NCBI RefSeq assembly: GCF_050003625.1
Contig: NC_134400.1
Span: 66,296,126 to 66,360,125 of the forward strand
DNA: 64,000 nt
Direction of reading: 5' to 3'
From: Haematobia irritans
Taxonomy: Eukaryota > Arthropoda > Insecta > Diptera > Muscidae
The notes under the pieces are model-generated. The model had not been told where the DNA came from. It made no database searches and saw nothing but the letters and a program-made list of their open reading frames with translations. This document shows, piece by piece, positions 36,834 through 48,524 of the stretch (its first letter is position 1; the number at the start of each line of letters is the position of its first letter). Both the position numbers and the translations under genes were made by a program.

Positions 36834-37891
36834 CCCAGCAAAAAAATTGGAAGTTGTTCCACAAACATTTCTTTTAAAGCCCATCCCAGAATCCCCCATC
36901 GAGTTTTTTCAACTTCCGATGCAGTCCTTTTGGACAAGTGCACAAACATTTCTTCTAAAGCGCATCTTGGGACCCCCCAATGATTTTTTTCTACTTCTGA
37001 TGCAGTCCTTGTGGACAAATATTAGATAGAACGCAATCAGGCTATTTTAAGTACAAATTTTGTATAATTAAATTTTACAAAAAAATAGAAAACTAATAAA
37101 AAACTAAAAAAATATATAAATTAATAAAAAAAAGTAAAAAAATAATAAAAAAAAAATTAATTTCATCCACGCTGGGATTTGAACCTGTGCCGTTTGACTT
37201 TTTCACTTCCATGGAAGTTCTTTTGAGAAGGTTTTGCAAATTACGAGAATTTTTAATTGTTTTGTTGATTTTTAAAGGAAAAAATATATTTATATGAAAA
37301 TATATGCGCGAAAATAAAAACGATGCATGACATAAAAAAATAATATTTTAGAAAAATATTTGATAAAAAAATTGCCGCTGGTGAGATTTGAACCTGCGTT
37401 TCTTATTTTTTCGTTCATACTAATAAAGAACATCTCGAGAAGCAATTAGAATGTTATTCCTTGGTGTCGTATGATGATATCACAAACATTTGAATTGACC
37501 TTTCGACGCTTTATGTTCAATGGCGTTTGTGGCTGAGTGTGCTAAGGCGTTCTGTTATGGTGCCGGCAAACTCAGGTTCAACCTCCGGTCGGAGCGAAAA
37601 AGTTTTTCAAATTGTAAAAATTAGATAATAGGAAAATAATTGTGTAATAAAACATATTGATGAAAAAAAAGTGAAATTGGTAAAAAAATTTTTTTTCGCT
37701 TTTTAAATTTCTTCATTCAAATTAACTTCCAGGGCACAACTTCTAAAGCGATGCAAAGATCCAAAAAGGGAGTACTTCCGTTCTATGACAAGCCCATGTA
37801 AAATTCATTGGAGATGATCCAAGTTTGCACTACTTCCGGATCACAGATTGGGGATCTAAACTACTTTTTTGGAAGCTCTTTTTTTGTTGGG
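36834..37891. mobile_element. CCCAGC/GTTGGG MITE carrying tRNA-like modules (block 1)
   Basis: 1058 bp with ends cccagcaaaaaaattggaag and (complement) cccaacaaaaaaa. TA lies on both sides (36832-36833 and 37892-37893). Inside are three tRNA-like promoter modules: minus-strand B boxes GGTTCAAATCCCAGCG (near 37170-37186) and GGTTCAAATCTCACC (near 37380-37395), and a plus-strand module at 37523-37597 with A-box-like gtggctgagtgtgctaaggc and B-box-like aggttcaacctcc. Confidence 0.75.
37523..37597 (+). other. Degenerate tRNA-like sequence (Leu/Ser-type A box)
   Basis: ggcgtttgtggctgagtgtg, then gctaaggcgttc, and a B-box-like aggttcaacctccgg at tRNA-like spacing. The acceptor arms do not pair, so it is not a working tRNA gene. 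The same sequence is at about 53272-53346 in block 2. Confidence 0.55.
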
Positions 37892-37985
37892 TAGCTAAAA
37901 GTCGCCTCAAATTAGTTAGTAAAAAGTTAGTTTGATTTTGAGAGAGTTCGAGAAATTCCTACAGGGATGCTTTTGATAATATTTA

Positions 37986-38039
37986 TGTATATTTTATAAA
38001 ATAATTTTCTTTAATTGTTCTAATGCCTTCCAAACAAAA

Positions 38040-38040
<1 letters not shown>
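37986..38040 (-). repeat. 55-bp inverted repeat, right arm
   Basis: Perfect reverse complement of 34180-34234; a TA array begins three bases later. Confidence 0.93.

Positions 38041-38043
<3 letters not shown>

Positions 38044-38120
<77 letters not shown>
38044..38120. repeat. (TA)n microsatellite right of Penelope block 1
   Basis: About 77 bases of TA immediately after the right 55-bp arm. Confidence 0.95.
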
Positions 38121-38123
<3 letters not shown>

Positions 38124-38750
38124 GCAATCACTTTAGAAACTTTTATTAGATTTTATTTTTATAATCTTCTTAAATTTTGCGTATTGTCCGCACGGAGGAT
38201 CGAAATGCATACCATCAGTTTTCAAACAACTTAGCCCTTATACTCATCATCTACTTGCTTGGATGTATGTAAAACATACATTCTAAGAAGTTTCAAACAG
38301 AAATAGATTCAATTAACTGTAGTTACAGTATACATTTATCGTTAGTTATGGAAATTTCGTATCAAATTGGGCTTCGTAATAATATTTGCGTCAGCCAATT
38401 TACGAACTCATGGGGAGTTGTTAACCATTTAGCTACCCAGCAATAAAAATGGAAGTTATTCCGAAGTCATGACTTTTAATGTACATATGTACATCATAAA
38501 CTGCTCTTTTAGAGATGGACATAATTTTCACTTCACAAGAATACGCAGTTTTTGCAATAAATTTAAATTTTCTGAATTTTACCGTATATAAAACACAGAA
38601 AGGATAAGTGATATATGAAATATTCAAAACGTCCCTATTGGAGGTGTGCACGTGAGTAATAGTTTACTCATGCCCACGCACACTTATGACGGAAAATTCT
38701 TACTCACGCAAAGAATACGAATTTCTCCGATATAAAGTATTTTTTTTTTT
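38121..38750. other. No recognised gene; scrap of CCCAGC MITE
   Basis: A MITE-like start (acccagcaataaaaatggaag) lies at 38435 with no matching end. Otherwise AT-rich unassigned DNA. Confidence 0.5.
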
Positions 38751-38855
38751 CCTTGAGATCGTTTTGTGTATGTATTGGTTTCTTTATTCTTCAATATTTC
38801 GCAATTACATTGAATTGCTTCATCAGAAGTAGATCTACAATAAAAATGATAATAA
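38751..38855 (-). mobile_element. Penelope-like 3' end fragment
   Basis: The complement of this segment matches the last ~90 bases of the Penelope elements (ttattgtagatctacttct, gaagaataaagaaaccaata) and the tacgatctcaag found after the A run in block 1. It directly adjoins the broken copia end. Confidence 0.8.
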
Positions 38856-40669
38856 GTCCGCAATCATCCTCCCTGTCTCCAAGTATTCGATACTTATTTC
38901 GCCACTTCCAAGTTTCTCTTGCATAAATTTGATTCGCATATCGATGTGTTTTGTCCTCGAAGAGAACGAACAATTTCGTGCGATATGTAAGGCGCTTTTG
39001 TTGTCGCAAAACAATTTTATTGGAGTTGAAACATCCAATAATTCCTTCTGTAAACGTTGCAACCAGGCCGCCTCTTGCATTGCAGCAACTATCGACATAA
39101 ACTCGGCCTCAGTCGATGACAGAGCCACAGTACGTTGCCTCTTTGCACACCATGATATTGCGGCACCTTGCATTGTGAATATATAGCCCATGGTGGATCT
39201 CCTGTCATCAACGTTGCCTGCCCAGTCAGCATCGCAGAATCCAAATAGACCATTGGGTTTAGTACAATATGTCAGGCCTTTATCAACAGTTCCTTTTAGA
39301 TATCGCATAACACGCTTTACTGCTGTCCAGTGGGCGTTTCCTGGATTCCCATTGAAGCTACTTAACAAATTTACGATATAGCAGATGTCGGGTCTTGTGT
39401 TCTGGGCCGCGAACAACAATGATCCAACAGCTTCTAAATATGGAACCTTATTCATTTTCTCCTTCTCTTCTTCTTCATTTTCAGCGACAATTTTTGGTTT
39501 GCATCGACTGGAAAGATATTGGATTACAGTCTTCCATATTGAATCACTTAAAAACATCCTTAATATACTGCGATTGATCAATTCTCACATCGCCATTTTT
39601 CATCCTTTGAATTCGTATCCCAAGCACTGAGAAAGCCTCTCCTAGATCTTTAATTTTAAAATTGTCTGACAGTGATTTCTTCAGTTTGATTGTAGTCGCC
39701 ATGCCATTTGAAAATATAAGGACGTCGTCCAACAAACAAAAGACGATTACCTTTACGATGGTGATATATGCACTGGTCAATGTCGCTTCTTTCGAGACCA
39801 AATTCTAGGAGAACCTTGTTCAGTGTGGCATTCCAAATACGGCTGGATTGTTTTAGTCCGTATAGACTTTTCTTCAAAAAACACACTCGATTACTCCCAT
39901 CGTCATAAAAATCTCTTCCATCAGTTCTCCATTTAGAAATGCAGTAACTGCATCAAGTTGATGAATATGCATTTTATACTTCACGGACAGGGCTATGAGA
40001 AATCGTATTGAAGAGTATCTGATAACAGGGGCAAATGTCTCTGTATAATCTATTCCTTCTATCTGACTACACCCTTTAACGACTAGTCTTGCCTTTCTGC
40101 GGACATTCGAACCTGTTGCGTCAACCTTTGTCTTGAAACCCCATTTCGATTTTATAGCTTTCCTTTCGGCTGGAAGGTTCTTCAATTCCCATGTTGCGTT
40201 TTCAATAAGAGATATCATCTCCTCATCCATGGCCAAACACCACTCATCGGCTTCTGGCGAGTCTAACGCTTCCTTCAAAGTCTTAGGGTCCTTGGATACA
40301 AATGTCAAGGCACAAAAGTTAGAATTAGACGAATTGCAGCAATTCGCTCAGATCGACGGGGTTCAGAGTGCTATTAGTACTTTCATTGATGTTATTACAT
40401 ACCTGGTCTTCTATAAATATGACATCACGACTGATAACTATCTTCCTATTTATAGGATCGTACAAGCGGTATGCCTTTCTTCCGGGCTGCATTTACCCTC
40501 TCTGCATGGTATTCTGTTGAAAAGATATGCGACTGTGACAGATGCCTCAGCCCAAAATCTCTCGTCCAGACCGGAATCTAAAAGCGTGTATCGTACTCTA
40601 TCCATTATAGTACGATTGAGTCTTTCTACAACCCCGTTCTGCTGTGGAGTGTACGGTGCAGGTTTTTGA
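38835..40669 (-). pseudogene. copia RT and RNase H region, broken
   Basis: From about 40670: TPQQNGVVERLNRT and RFWAEA (end of integrase, with stops after), then EADEWCLAMDEEM, NATWELK, RKARLVVKGCSQ, ETFAPVIRYSSIR and QLDAVTAFLNGEL (RT), a gap, FLKKSLYGLKQSSR, and LLDDVLIFS where the family has YVDD. RNase H: NTRPDICYIVN, LKGTVDKGLTYC, CDADWAGNVDDRRST and SSTEAEFMS. Frame breaks occur near 39880 and 39790 and at about 39560. Sequence between the first RT part and FLKKSLYG is partly deleted. Confidence 0.87.
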
Positions 40670-40767
40670 ACTGTACGTTAACATATTCCGTTCCATTGTT
40701 TGAACGAAATGTTTTAATTTTCCTTGAACATTGATTCTCAACAAATTTCTTGAATTTTCGAAACTCT

Positions 40768-42205
40768 TCAAATACTTCGAATTTGCTTTTTTATAGGTAC
40801 GAGAAATACCTTCCGTGAGAAGTCATCCACAAAAGTTACAATAAATCTGGCGCCTGAGAAAGATTTTGAATTAATGGGACCCATCACATCCGAATGAATC
40901 AGCTCAAGCAACTCAGTTGCCCGATGGCCATCCTCCTTAAAAGAATTTCTGGTCTGCTTGCTTGTATACAAATTTCACATTTGTCCGAACTCATTCTAAA
41001 ATCAAGTGTCTTATCTTGCACAAATTATCATCACAAATGTGTGCAAAACGCCTGTGCCACAATTTCGCACTACTATTTACCAAAATGATGTGTTCATTCT
41101 CTTAACAGATATACCATCCAATCTGTAGGTCATTGTGCAGTGTTGCAGTCGCTAATAAAACATTTTCACTGCCAAAAATTGCACATTTCTTATGCCCAAA
41201 CACTACACTGTTGCCATTTGCAGTTAACTGTTTTACAGACAGTATGTTTGTACATAACTGAGGCACATATTCCATAATAGATAATAGCATTTGTCTCTCC
41301 GTTTTGTGTTGCCAACGTGATCTCTATATCACCTACACATTCGACTTTCATTTCGTTGTTGTTGGCAGCAGTTACTTCTCTGCCCTTTGTCGTTCTTGAG
41401 TTTGCCATGTATGTATTGGTGTTGGTCATATGTGCCGTTGCCCCAGAATCAATGTACCAATAATCGGTTTTCATTTCACTGGGTGTAAAACGAGATAGCA
41501 ATAAGAGTCGATCGGTTTCTTTATTTTTTCCGCTATTTTCTTTTTTATTTGGGCAATCCTTTATGTAATGACCTTCCTTTTTGCAACCATAGCACTTGAA
41601 TTTTTTACTTTTGCTCCCCTTCTTTTCGCACAAATGCGCTTGCCTCACTTTTTATGGCATCGAATTTTACATCTTGCAACAACAAATTTGTAACTGCGTC
41701 CACACTTAACTTTGATTTCTCAACAGCAAGGACGAGGGACCGAAACTCCTCCGGTAATCCTGCGAGCATTAAAGATGTGATCAGCTCGTCATATATGTTG
41801 AGTCCACTTTGTTCCACTTTCATTGATGCCATAATCATATTGTTGACATATTCCTCCATGGAATCAAAGTCGGACAATTTTAGCTGCATCAGCTTAAGGA
41901 GTTCGACTTTTCTGGCCACAACAGTGTCTTCAAAAGGAGAGACTAGAGCACACCACGCTGCCGTTGCAGTTGTCGCCTTTGCAATATGAGCAAATTTAGA
42001 TGGCTCCACCATTAGCGTTATTTCAGCCAAAGCTCTTTCATTTGCCTCATTTTCTTTTTAATTTGCTGTAGCAGACAACTCATTTTCGACAACTTTCCAG
42101 CAATTCTCCAATAGAAGGTACGATTTTGCTTGTCGCTTCCATACGTCGAAATTTTCACGACCTCTCAACTTCTCAAATGGGAAAGACAAATTCGATGCCA
42201 TCTTT
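40768..42205 (-). pseudogene. copia gag, protease and integrase start, broken
   Basis: Gag starts near 42202 (MASNLSFPFEKL) with a stop near 42059 and resumes 42030-41605 (LLKLMQLKLSDFDSMEEYVN, LAGLPEEFRSL), typical of copia gag. After a frame change comes the zinc knuckle CYGCKKEGHYIKDCP, then protease with WYIDSGATAHMT. GAG-pre-integrase (LWHRRFAH) and the integrase start (ELIHSDVMGPI, FIVTFVDDFSRK) follow, with stops between. Integrase loses about 20 codons near 40670. Confidence 0.87.
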
Positions 42206-42268
42206 AAATCGATTCTTTCTTATATTTCACCAGAATTTAATTTAAATATCAAAAAACTTCTCGTCATT

Positions 42269-42282
42269 CTGGCCCCATAACC
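42269..42282 (-). other. copia primer-binding site, next to LTR remnant
   Basis: The minus strand reads caaca|ggttatggggccag. Copia elements use an internal fragment of initiator tRNA-Met and carry ggttatgggcccag here; this copy differs by one base. It marks the LTR/internal boundary at 42282/42283. Confidence 0.75.
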
Positions 42283-42341
42283 TGTTGTGAATGTCAGAGT
42301 GATACAAGCGAGCAGTTCGATGGTTGGTAATGAACTAGGTT

Positions 42342-45300
42342 AGGTTAGGTTAGGTTAAAGTGGCAGCCCGATTAAGATTCAGGCTCACTTAGACTATTCA
42401 GTCCATTGTGATACCACATTAACTAACCAGATTGTTCCAAAAACAGTAGCAGACTGCTTAAGTTAACGTTTTCCAGATCCGCCAGTAATCTGAAGCTATA
42501 TGCTCCTAAAAGTTGCTTGCGCTTTACACAAAATGCAGGACACTCACACAAGAGGTGTTTAATTGATTCTTTTTCCTCCGCATCATGACAGCTCATACAA
42601 TAGTCATTATACTTCGCGCCAATAGTTTTTGCAAAATCGCCTATCAGGCAGCGACCCGTTATAGCAGATATCAGGAGTGATATCTGACGTCTCGAGAACA
42701 TTAGCATATCTAGTGTGCGGTTTAAGTTGAAATGGGGCCATATTTGCTTGGTGTCGTTACAACCCTTGCAATTCTCCCATCGAACATTTGCCATCATAAC
42801 AGCCTTCTCACGCAGCATGAGCTTGCAGGTAGCTAGGGGCATACCAACAAATTCCAGTTCCCCTGGAATATGTAAGGTAGTCCCTAGCCTTGCCAACTCA
42901 TCCGCTTCGCAGTTCCCCGGTATGTTCCTATGGCCAGGCACCCATATTAGGTGAATATTGTACTGCTCAGCCATCTCATTGAGAGATTTGCGGCAGTCGA
43001 TGGCCGTTTTCGAGTTGAGGAACACAGAGTCCAAGGATTTTATTGCAGGTTGACTGTCTGAGTATATATTAATGCCCACATTTTTTGGAACATTACTTCT
43101 CAGCCAATTCGCCACCTCTCTTATTGCTAATATTTCAGCTTGAAAAATACTACAGTGATCAGGTAATCTTTTCGCTATTCGAAGTTCCAGATCTTTAGAA
43201 TATACTCCGAAACCCACTTGGCCATCCAATTTGGAGCCATCAGTGTAGAAATCTACATATCTTTTATTCCCCGGGGTCCGTGTACACCACGCCTCACTGT
43301 TGGGAATTAGAGTCTCAAACTTTTTGTCGAAAAGTGGACTCGCCAAAGTGTAATCCAGTACGTTAGGCACATCTGGCATTATTTTGAGGACCGAACTGTG
43401 ACCGTACATTTTTTCCGACCACAGCGATAGCTCTCGCAACCGCACAGCCGTTGTTGCAGCTGACTGTTTGGCCAAAATGTCTAAAGGCAATAGATTGAGT
43501 ATGACATTAAGGGAGTCTGTTCCTGTCTTACTAAATGCGCCTGAGATACATAAGCTCGCCATACGCTGAACTTTATTTAAACCTGTCGGTTGCTGAAGTG
43601 CCGGCCACCAGACTACAACACCATATAGCATTATAGTTCTAACCACTACCGTGTATAGTCAATACACAATTTTCGGTTTTAGTCCCAACTTTTTTCCTAT
43701 TTCCTTTTTGCACGAGTACAAAGCTATCGTGGCTTTTCTCGCTCTTTCTTCAATATTAAGCTTAAAGTTCAGCTTCCTGTCCAGAATAACGCCAAGGTGT
43801 TTTGCACACTCACCAAAGGGAATTTCAATACCCCCTAAGGAATATGGGCTTAACCGTGGGAGTTTTGCGATCTTTGCAGTACATGACTAATTCTGTCTTT
43901 GCAGGATTTACCCCAAGACCATTCTCTTTCTCCCGTTTCCCAGTCATCCGGAGAACTCTCTGTAAACATCTCTGATTGTGGATGGGAATTTTCCCCTGAC
44001 TGCTAGAGCCACATCGTCTTCGTATGCCACCACTTTTATGCTTTCTTTTTCCAGGGGAACCAGAAGGTTGTTTATGGCAACATTCCAAAGAAGAGGTGAT
44101 GGAACTCCTCCTTGGGGAGTGCCTCTGTTCACATACCTTTGTATGTTAGCTGTGTGGCCGAAATACGTCTCCTCATTAGCAGTTCGTCTAGCAGACTAAG
44201 TATACCTGGATCAATATTCAGAGTTGCCAGTCCATTTAATATCGAGCTCGGATGGACGTTATTGAATGCCACCTCGATGTCTAGAAACGTCACGATTGTG
44301 TATTCTTTGACAGATAGTGAGCTTTCAATAAAGCTGACTAGTTCATGTAATACGGTCTCAGTAGACCTGCCCTTCGAGTATGCATGTTGTCGTTTCGAAA
44401 GCAAACTTGAATCGACGCTAGTTCTAAGATAAATATCTATCATCCTCTCCGGCTCCGCCGGAGTAATTCCATCAGGTCCGGGGGATTTGAATGATCCAAA
44501 GCAATTTAACGCCCATTTTATTCTAGATTCCGACACAATTTCCTCGATAGGAAACGACCGCTGAGCAACTGTGGCACCGCCAGTGCATGGTTCAACCGTC
44601 TGATTTCCGGGAAAATGTGTGTCCAATAGTACCTCCAGCGTCTCCTCACTGGACCTTGTCCAATTGCCCTCCGATGTTTTAATGAAACCTGGAGCGGAGC
44701 TCGTGGATGCTAGCACCTTCCGTAGTCTGGAAGCCTCGGACGTATTCTCAATGCTGCTGCAGTAATCATTCCAAGAGTTGTGCTGAGCCTTTCTCAGTTC
44801 TCGCTTGTATCCTCTCAGATTCTTCTTGTAAGCGTCCCAATCCACAGGAGCTCTGGTGGACTTTGCTTTGTTAAAGAGCTGCCTGCACGATTTCCTCATA
44901 TTACCTAACTCCGTAGACCACCATGGTGGTCGATTTTTCCCCCTTGGCTTCCCTTTATGGCATGCAGCTTTCAGTGAAATGGTGAAGGCCTTAGTAATCC
45001 GCTCCACGGCGTGTTCGATATCTTGCACAGTGCTCATATTTGTCTCTGGTATTTCCGGTATCATCATATTGAACGATTCCCCATTCCAGGCAGCTTTCCT
45101 AACATTTGGCGGAAATATGGTCTTGGTGGTATGAACATCAAATTTGAAACAGATGTAGCGATGATCTGAGAAGCTGTGTTCACTTAAAACCTGCCACTCA
45201 GATGTCATTTCATTCAGTTCTTGCGAGGCCCAGGTGATGTCCAAAACCTCTTGCCTGTTTTTAGTGACAAAGGTTGGGGCGTCTCCCTTGTTGCAAACTA

Positions 45301-46437
45301 CCAGATTAGTACGCAAAATAAACTCTATTAGCGACTCTCCCCTTGAATTAGTATCACTACTTCCCCAAATACTATGATGTGCATTTGCATCGCATCCCAT
45401 AATGAGTTTCGTCTTTGTTTTCTGTGAGTCCTCAACTAAGGTCTTAACGGCACATGGAGGCATCTCCCTGTCATGTCCCATATAGACCGAAGATACCCAA
45501 TATTTGCATTTGGCTATTTCTAAATTGGCAACGACAGTGTCTGCATTGCACATTGAAGGAAGCAGAAACAAGTTGAGCTCGTTTTTAGCAATTACACAGG
45601 CTCGAATTACATCATTACCAGTATACTGCAATAGTTTGAACCCCGGAGTACTTAATTCACATATTTTGTTTCTATCAGGAGAACTTTTAAGGCAGCACAT
45701 GCAGCCTTACGATGATGAAGATTTATCTGGAGGATCCGTAGCACCATCGAGATTTTCAGGCAGTAGAAGCCTCCTCACGCATAGGGTATCTATCCATGTC
45801 TTCAACTTTGGTATCTCCCTCGACTTCGCAAGAGGATCCGCTTACTTTTGATTCAGACAGAGGCTTGACCATTTCTGAATCCTTTAGCTGATCGTTTTTA
45901 TACACCTTCATTTGGATATAATGAAAGCCATAACATACACGGCCCTGAGACTTTGCTAGATGTGGCAAAGACTGAGTGTTCAATAAAACACTGCATGCCG
46001 TCTTGGTCCATCCACTTCAACCAAACGGCCAACCTTCCAATCAGCTGTTGGAAGATCTGGATTGCATTGTTTCAGTCTATTTAAAATAGATTCAGGGTCA
46101 GGAGGGTTTGCAGGTATCCACGCATGTGCTCTAGGTCTAGCCGGTATGTCTTTCTTCTCGACTAACTCTAGAGTAGCTCCTTCCCAAACTTCACCAATTA
46201 GTATCAGAGCAGCTTTAAAACATTCTATAGACTGGTCCTCAAATGCGACTAGCTTAAATCGTCCTTGATACCAACCAGCCTCTTGGTGTCGAGGATCTGG
46301 GCCGGAAAACTTTTCCAGCACCTGTGAGTAGACGACAGACAGAGCATTCTCAATTTCCCCCCATTTTTGCTTTGGAACCATACCGTCCAATGCTCCTTTA
46401 TTTATGATAGCCATCACAAGGCTGTCTTTAGCAACTG
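42342..46437 (-). mobile_element. LOA-like LINE copy E, 5'-truncated
   Basis: The 3' tail starts at 42342 with four TTAGG-type units, then the conserved tail to 42420. Coding parts: RNase H and C-terminus 43646-42423; RT with breaks 44432-43646 (a frameshift near 44140; part of RT lost near 44450 between PDGITPAEP and ERMIDIYL); endonuclease and linker 45700-44460; ORF1 46417-45756 in two frames. Homology ends at 46437 in mid-ORF1, a 5' truncation. Tgaact occurs at both edges as a possible short target duplication. It is inserted in the copia 5' LTR remnant. Confidence 0.9.
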
Positions 46438-46540
46438 AACTAACAAACGTTTTATTTAATGAACTAAAAAACGTTTTATTTAAAAATTCACTTATTACTT
46501 AAAAAGTACTTTAATATCTAACCGTGGTTAGTACTTCCTT

Positions 46541-47072
46541 CCCAGCAAAAAAAGCGTCGCCAAAAAGTAATGAAAATGTTCTTTTTGGATCCGGAAGTGG
46601 GGCAAAATTGACGCAGAAGCGATCAATTGAACATGGGCTTGTCATAGGACGGAAGTCCTCCATTTCAACAGCCGGTGCACTGAATTTACATCACTTCTGT
46701 GATCCGAATTCAATGTTTTCGATGTAAATTAAAAAAATCTGTGATATTTTGTTAAATAAATAATTTTTATAATTTTTAATGGATTCTAACGCTTGTCTGA
46801 AACGTTTGACCTCAAATATTTTAAAAAATTCACAATCTTTTCAGATTGGATTTAACATTTTTTTTCGACAAAATTGTAATAATTTTTATCACTTGAATTG
46901 AAACAAAAAAAGTTAAAATTACCCATTAAAAATATGAAAAAAGCATTTTATAAAAAATTTAATCAAAAGAACTTCCTGTGTATTTAAAATAAAGAACATC
47001 ATTGGGAGTACATGTTCTTGAAGTGCTTTTAAAGTTGTGCCTTTGGAAGAACTTCCAAATTTTCTTGCTGGG
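46541..47072. mobile_element. CCCAGC/GCTGGG MITE, 532 bp
   Basis: The ends cccagcaaaaaaagcgtcgc and ...tttcttgctggg are inverted, with TT on both sides. The body is the reverse of the copy at 47292-47865 (cggaagtg, gacaagccc/gggcttgtc, ggaggactt). No coding capacity. Confidence 0.82.
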
Positions 47073-47155
47073 TTATAACTAGAAATTGTTATTCGGTTAC
47101 AACAGTATCACTACGTTCGCCTTTTACATTTATTGCACTGACTTCCCTCTTGCTT

Positions 47156-48520
47156 TCACTGATGCTGAGTATTTGTATATTTACTTGTCTTATTTATGAT
47201 GTGCCTGTATATGCGAGCAATGTTATCTGGGTCTGATTTGTAGTTTATTCTCTTCTGTGTTGGTACATTGTTGATGTACAGCATTTCTAATCCCAGCAAA
47301 AAAATTTGGAAGTTCTTCCAAAGGCACAACTTTAAAAGCACTTCCAGAAGATGCACTCCCAATAATGTTCTTTATTTTAACTACCCAGGAAGTCCTTTTA
47401 ATTCAATTTTTTAAATCTTGGTGTTTTCATACTTTTAATGGGTAATTTTAACTTTTTTGTTTAAATTACGTTAAAAACAGAGTAAGAATTCATAAAATGG
47501 TACAAATCATTTAAATTTTGTCGAAAAAAATGCTGAATCCAATCTGAAAAAATTGTGAATTTTTGAAAATATTTGAGGTCAAACATTTCCGACAAGCGTT
47601 AGAATCCATTAAAAATTATAAAAAATTATAAAAATTATTTATTTGACAAAATATCACAGAATTTTTTAATTTACATCCAAAACATTGAATTCGGATCACA
47701 CCTAAAGAAGTGATGCAAATTCAGTGCACCGGCAGTTGAAATGGAGGACTTCCGTCTATGACAAGCCCATGTTAAATTCATCGTTTCTGCGTCAATTTTG
47801 CACCACTTCCGGATCCAAAAAGAACATTTTCATTACTTTTTTGGCGACGCTTTTTTTTTGCTGGGATGTTAATCGTTTGCTGCTCTCTCTCTCTCTCCAA
47901 TACTCTCACATCGTCAAAGTTCGGGTGATGTTTCGTTGTCGCACAGTGTGTTGCACGCGCTGCTATTTGGAGTTTGTTACTATTGCGAAGTTTTATGTCT
48001 GATTTGTGTCGCGACAGTCTTCTTTTTAATTTATTTTTTGTAGTTCCAATATACATTTTGACACATGATTCTTTGTTGTCTCCATTGCATGTTTCTATAA
48101 TTGGTGTCTTGTCTTTAGTTTTTGTGAAAGTGTTGTTTAGTGTATTGTAATTTTTATGTGCAATATTAACTTTATTTCTGTCTATGTTCGAGCTTGTAAT
48201 CCTTTCTGAAATTACTTTATTATTTGCTTATATTTCCATTGTAAAACGTATGCTTTTATGAAATTCATTAAGGCATTTTAAAGTGATATCTATTTCGGCC
48301 TCTTGTAATATCGCAAATAGGTCGTCAACGTACTAAGTCATGATTTTGGGTTTATCTTTTAACTTGTCCATACATGTATTTAACAATTTTTCCATTGAAA
48401 TGTCTCCTATGACCGGAGATGCAAGGGATCCCATGGGTAAACCTTTTTCTGCCTATATATTTTTCCGTCGTATTGAAAATATCGATTGTCCACTATACAG
48501 AAACGTAGAATTTTCTTAAT
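47156..48520 (-). pseudogene. Penelope-like RT / GIY-YIG polyprotein, broken
   Basis: Minus-strand peptides: VDNRYFQYDGKIYRQKK, LPMGSLASPVIGDISMEKLL (RT motif), a stop, then YVDDLFAILQEAEIDITLK (catalytic YVDD kept), NEFHKSIRFTMEI and a stop. KMYIGTTKNKLKRRLSRHKS and THCATTKHHPNFDDVRVLER form the endonuclease, and beyond the MITE comes EMLYINNVPTQKRINY. A frameshift lies near 48440 and stops near 48330 and 48235. Between FTMEI and the GIY-YIG part much of the normal sequence is missing compared with the forward copy. Confidence 0.85.
47292..47865. mobile_element. CCCAGC/GCTGGG MITE, 574 bp, with 2-bp AT target duplication
   Basis: Inserted in the inverted Penelope copy between tttctaat and atgttaatcg. 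The uninterrupted sequence in the other Penelope copies reads tttctaatgttaatcg on this strand, so the element boundaries and the AT duplication are exact. The ends are cccagcaaaaaaatttggaa and (complement) cccagcaaaaaaaaagcgtc. Confidence 0.9.
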
Positions 48521-48524
48521 AAAA

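Larger units (their letters stand above)
36218..37967. mobile_element. Foldback-type element with TCCCTGTAGGAA ends
   Basis: The left end, tccctgtaggaaattgaggt, pairs loosely over about 75 bases with the complement of the right end (tccctgtaggaatttctcga ... gaggcgacttttagct). The CCCAGC MITE is nested inside. No coding capacity. Block 2 carries its left end at 51573; its right end is missing there. Confidence 0.7.
38835..42341 (-). mobile_element. Ty1/copia LTR retrotransposon, defective, mostly internal region
   Basis: The internal domain on the minus strand runs from the primer site (42269-42282) to RNase H, where the frame ends at the Penelope fragment. The 3' LTR is missing. Up to about 59 bases of 5' LTR remain (42283-42341) before LINE E. 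Gene order is gag, protease, integrase, RT, RNase H, diagnostic of copia. Several deletions and frameshifts make it non-autonomous. Confidence 0.9.
47075..48524 (-). mobile_element. Penelope-like element, inverted copy with RT remnant
   Basis: On the minus strand it runs from the RT (near 48520) to the GIY-YIG part (ending near 47155) and is interrupted by a MITE at 47292-47865. It sits head to head with the forward copy that starts near 48525: 42 bases at 48232-48273 are a perfect inverted copy of 48527-48568. Confidence 0.85.

Noticed and set aside
37523..37597. Functional tRNA-Leu/Ser gene
   Set aside because: A and B box-like motifs are present, but acceptor and anticodon stems do not pair properly and the sequence lies inside a MITE.
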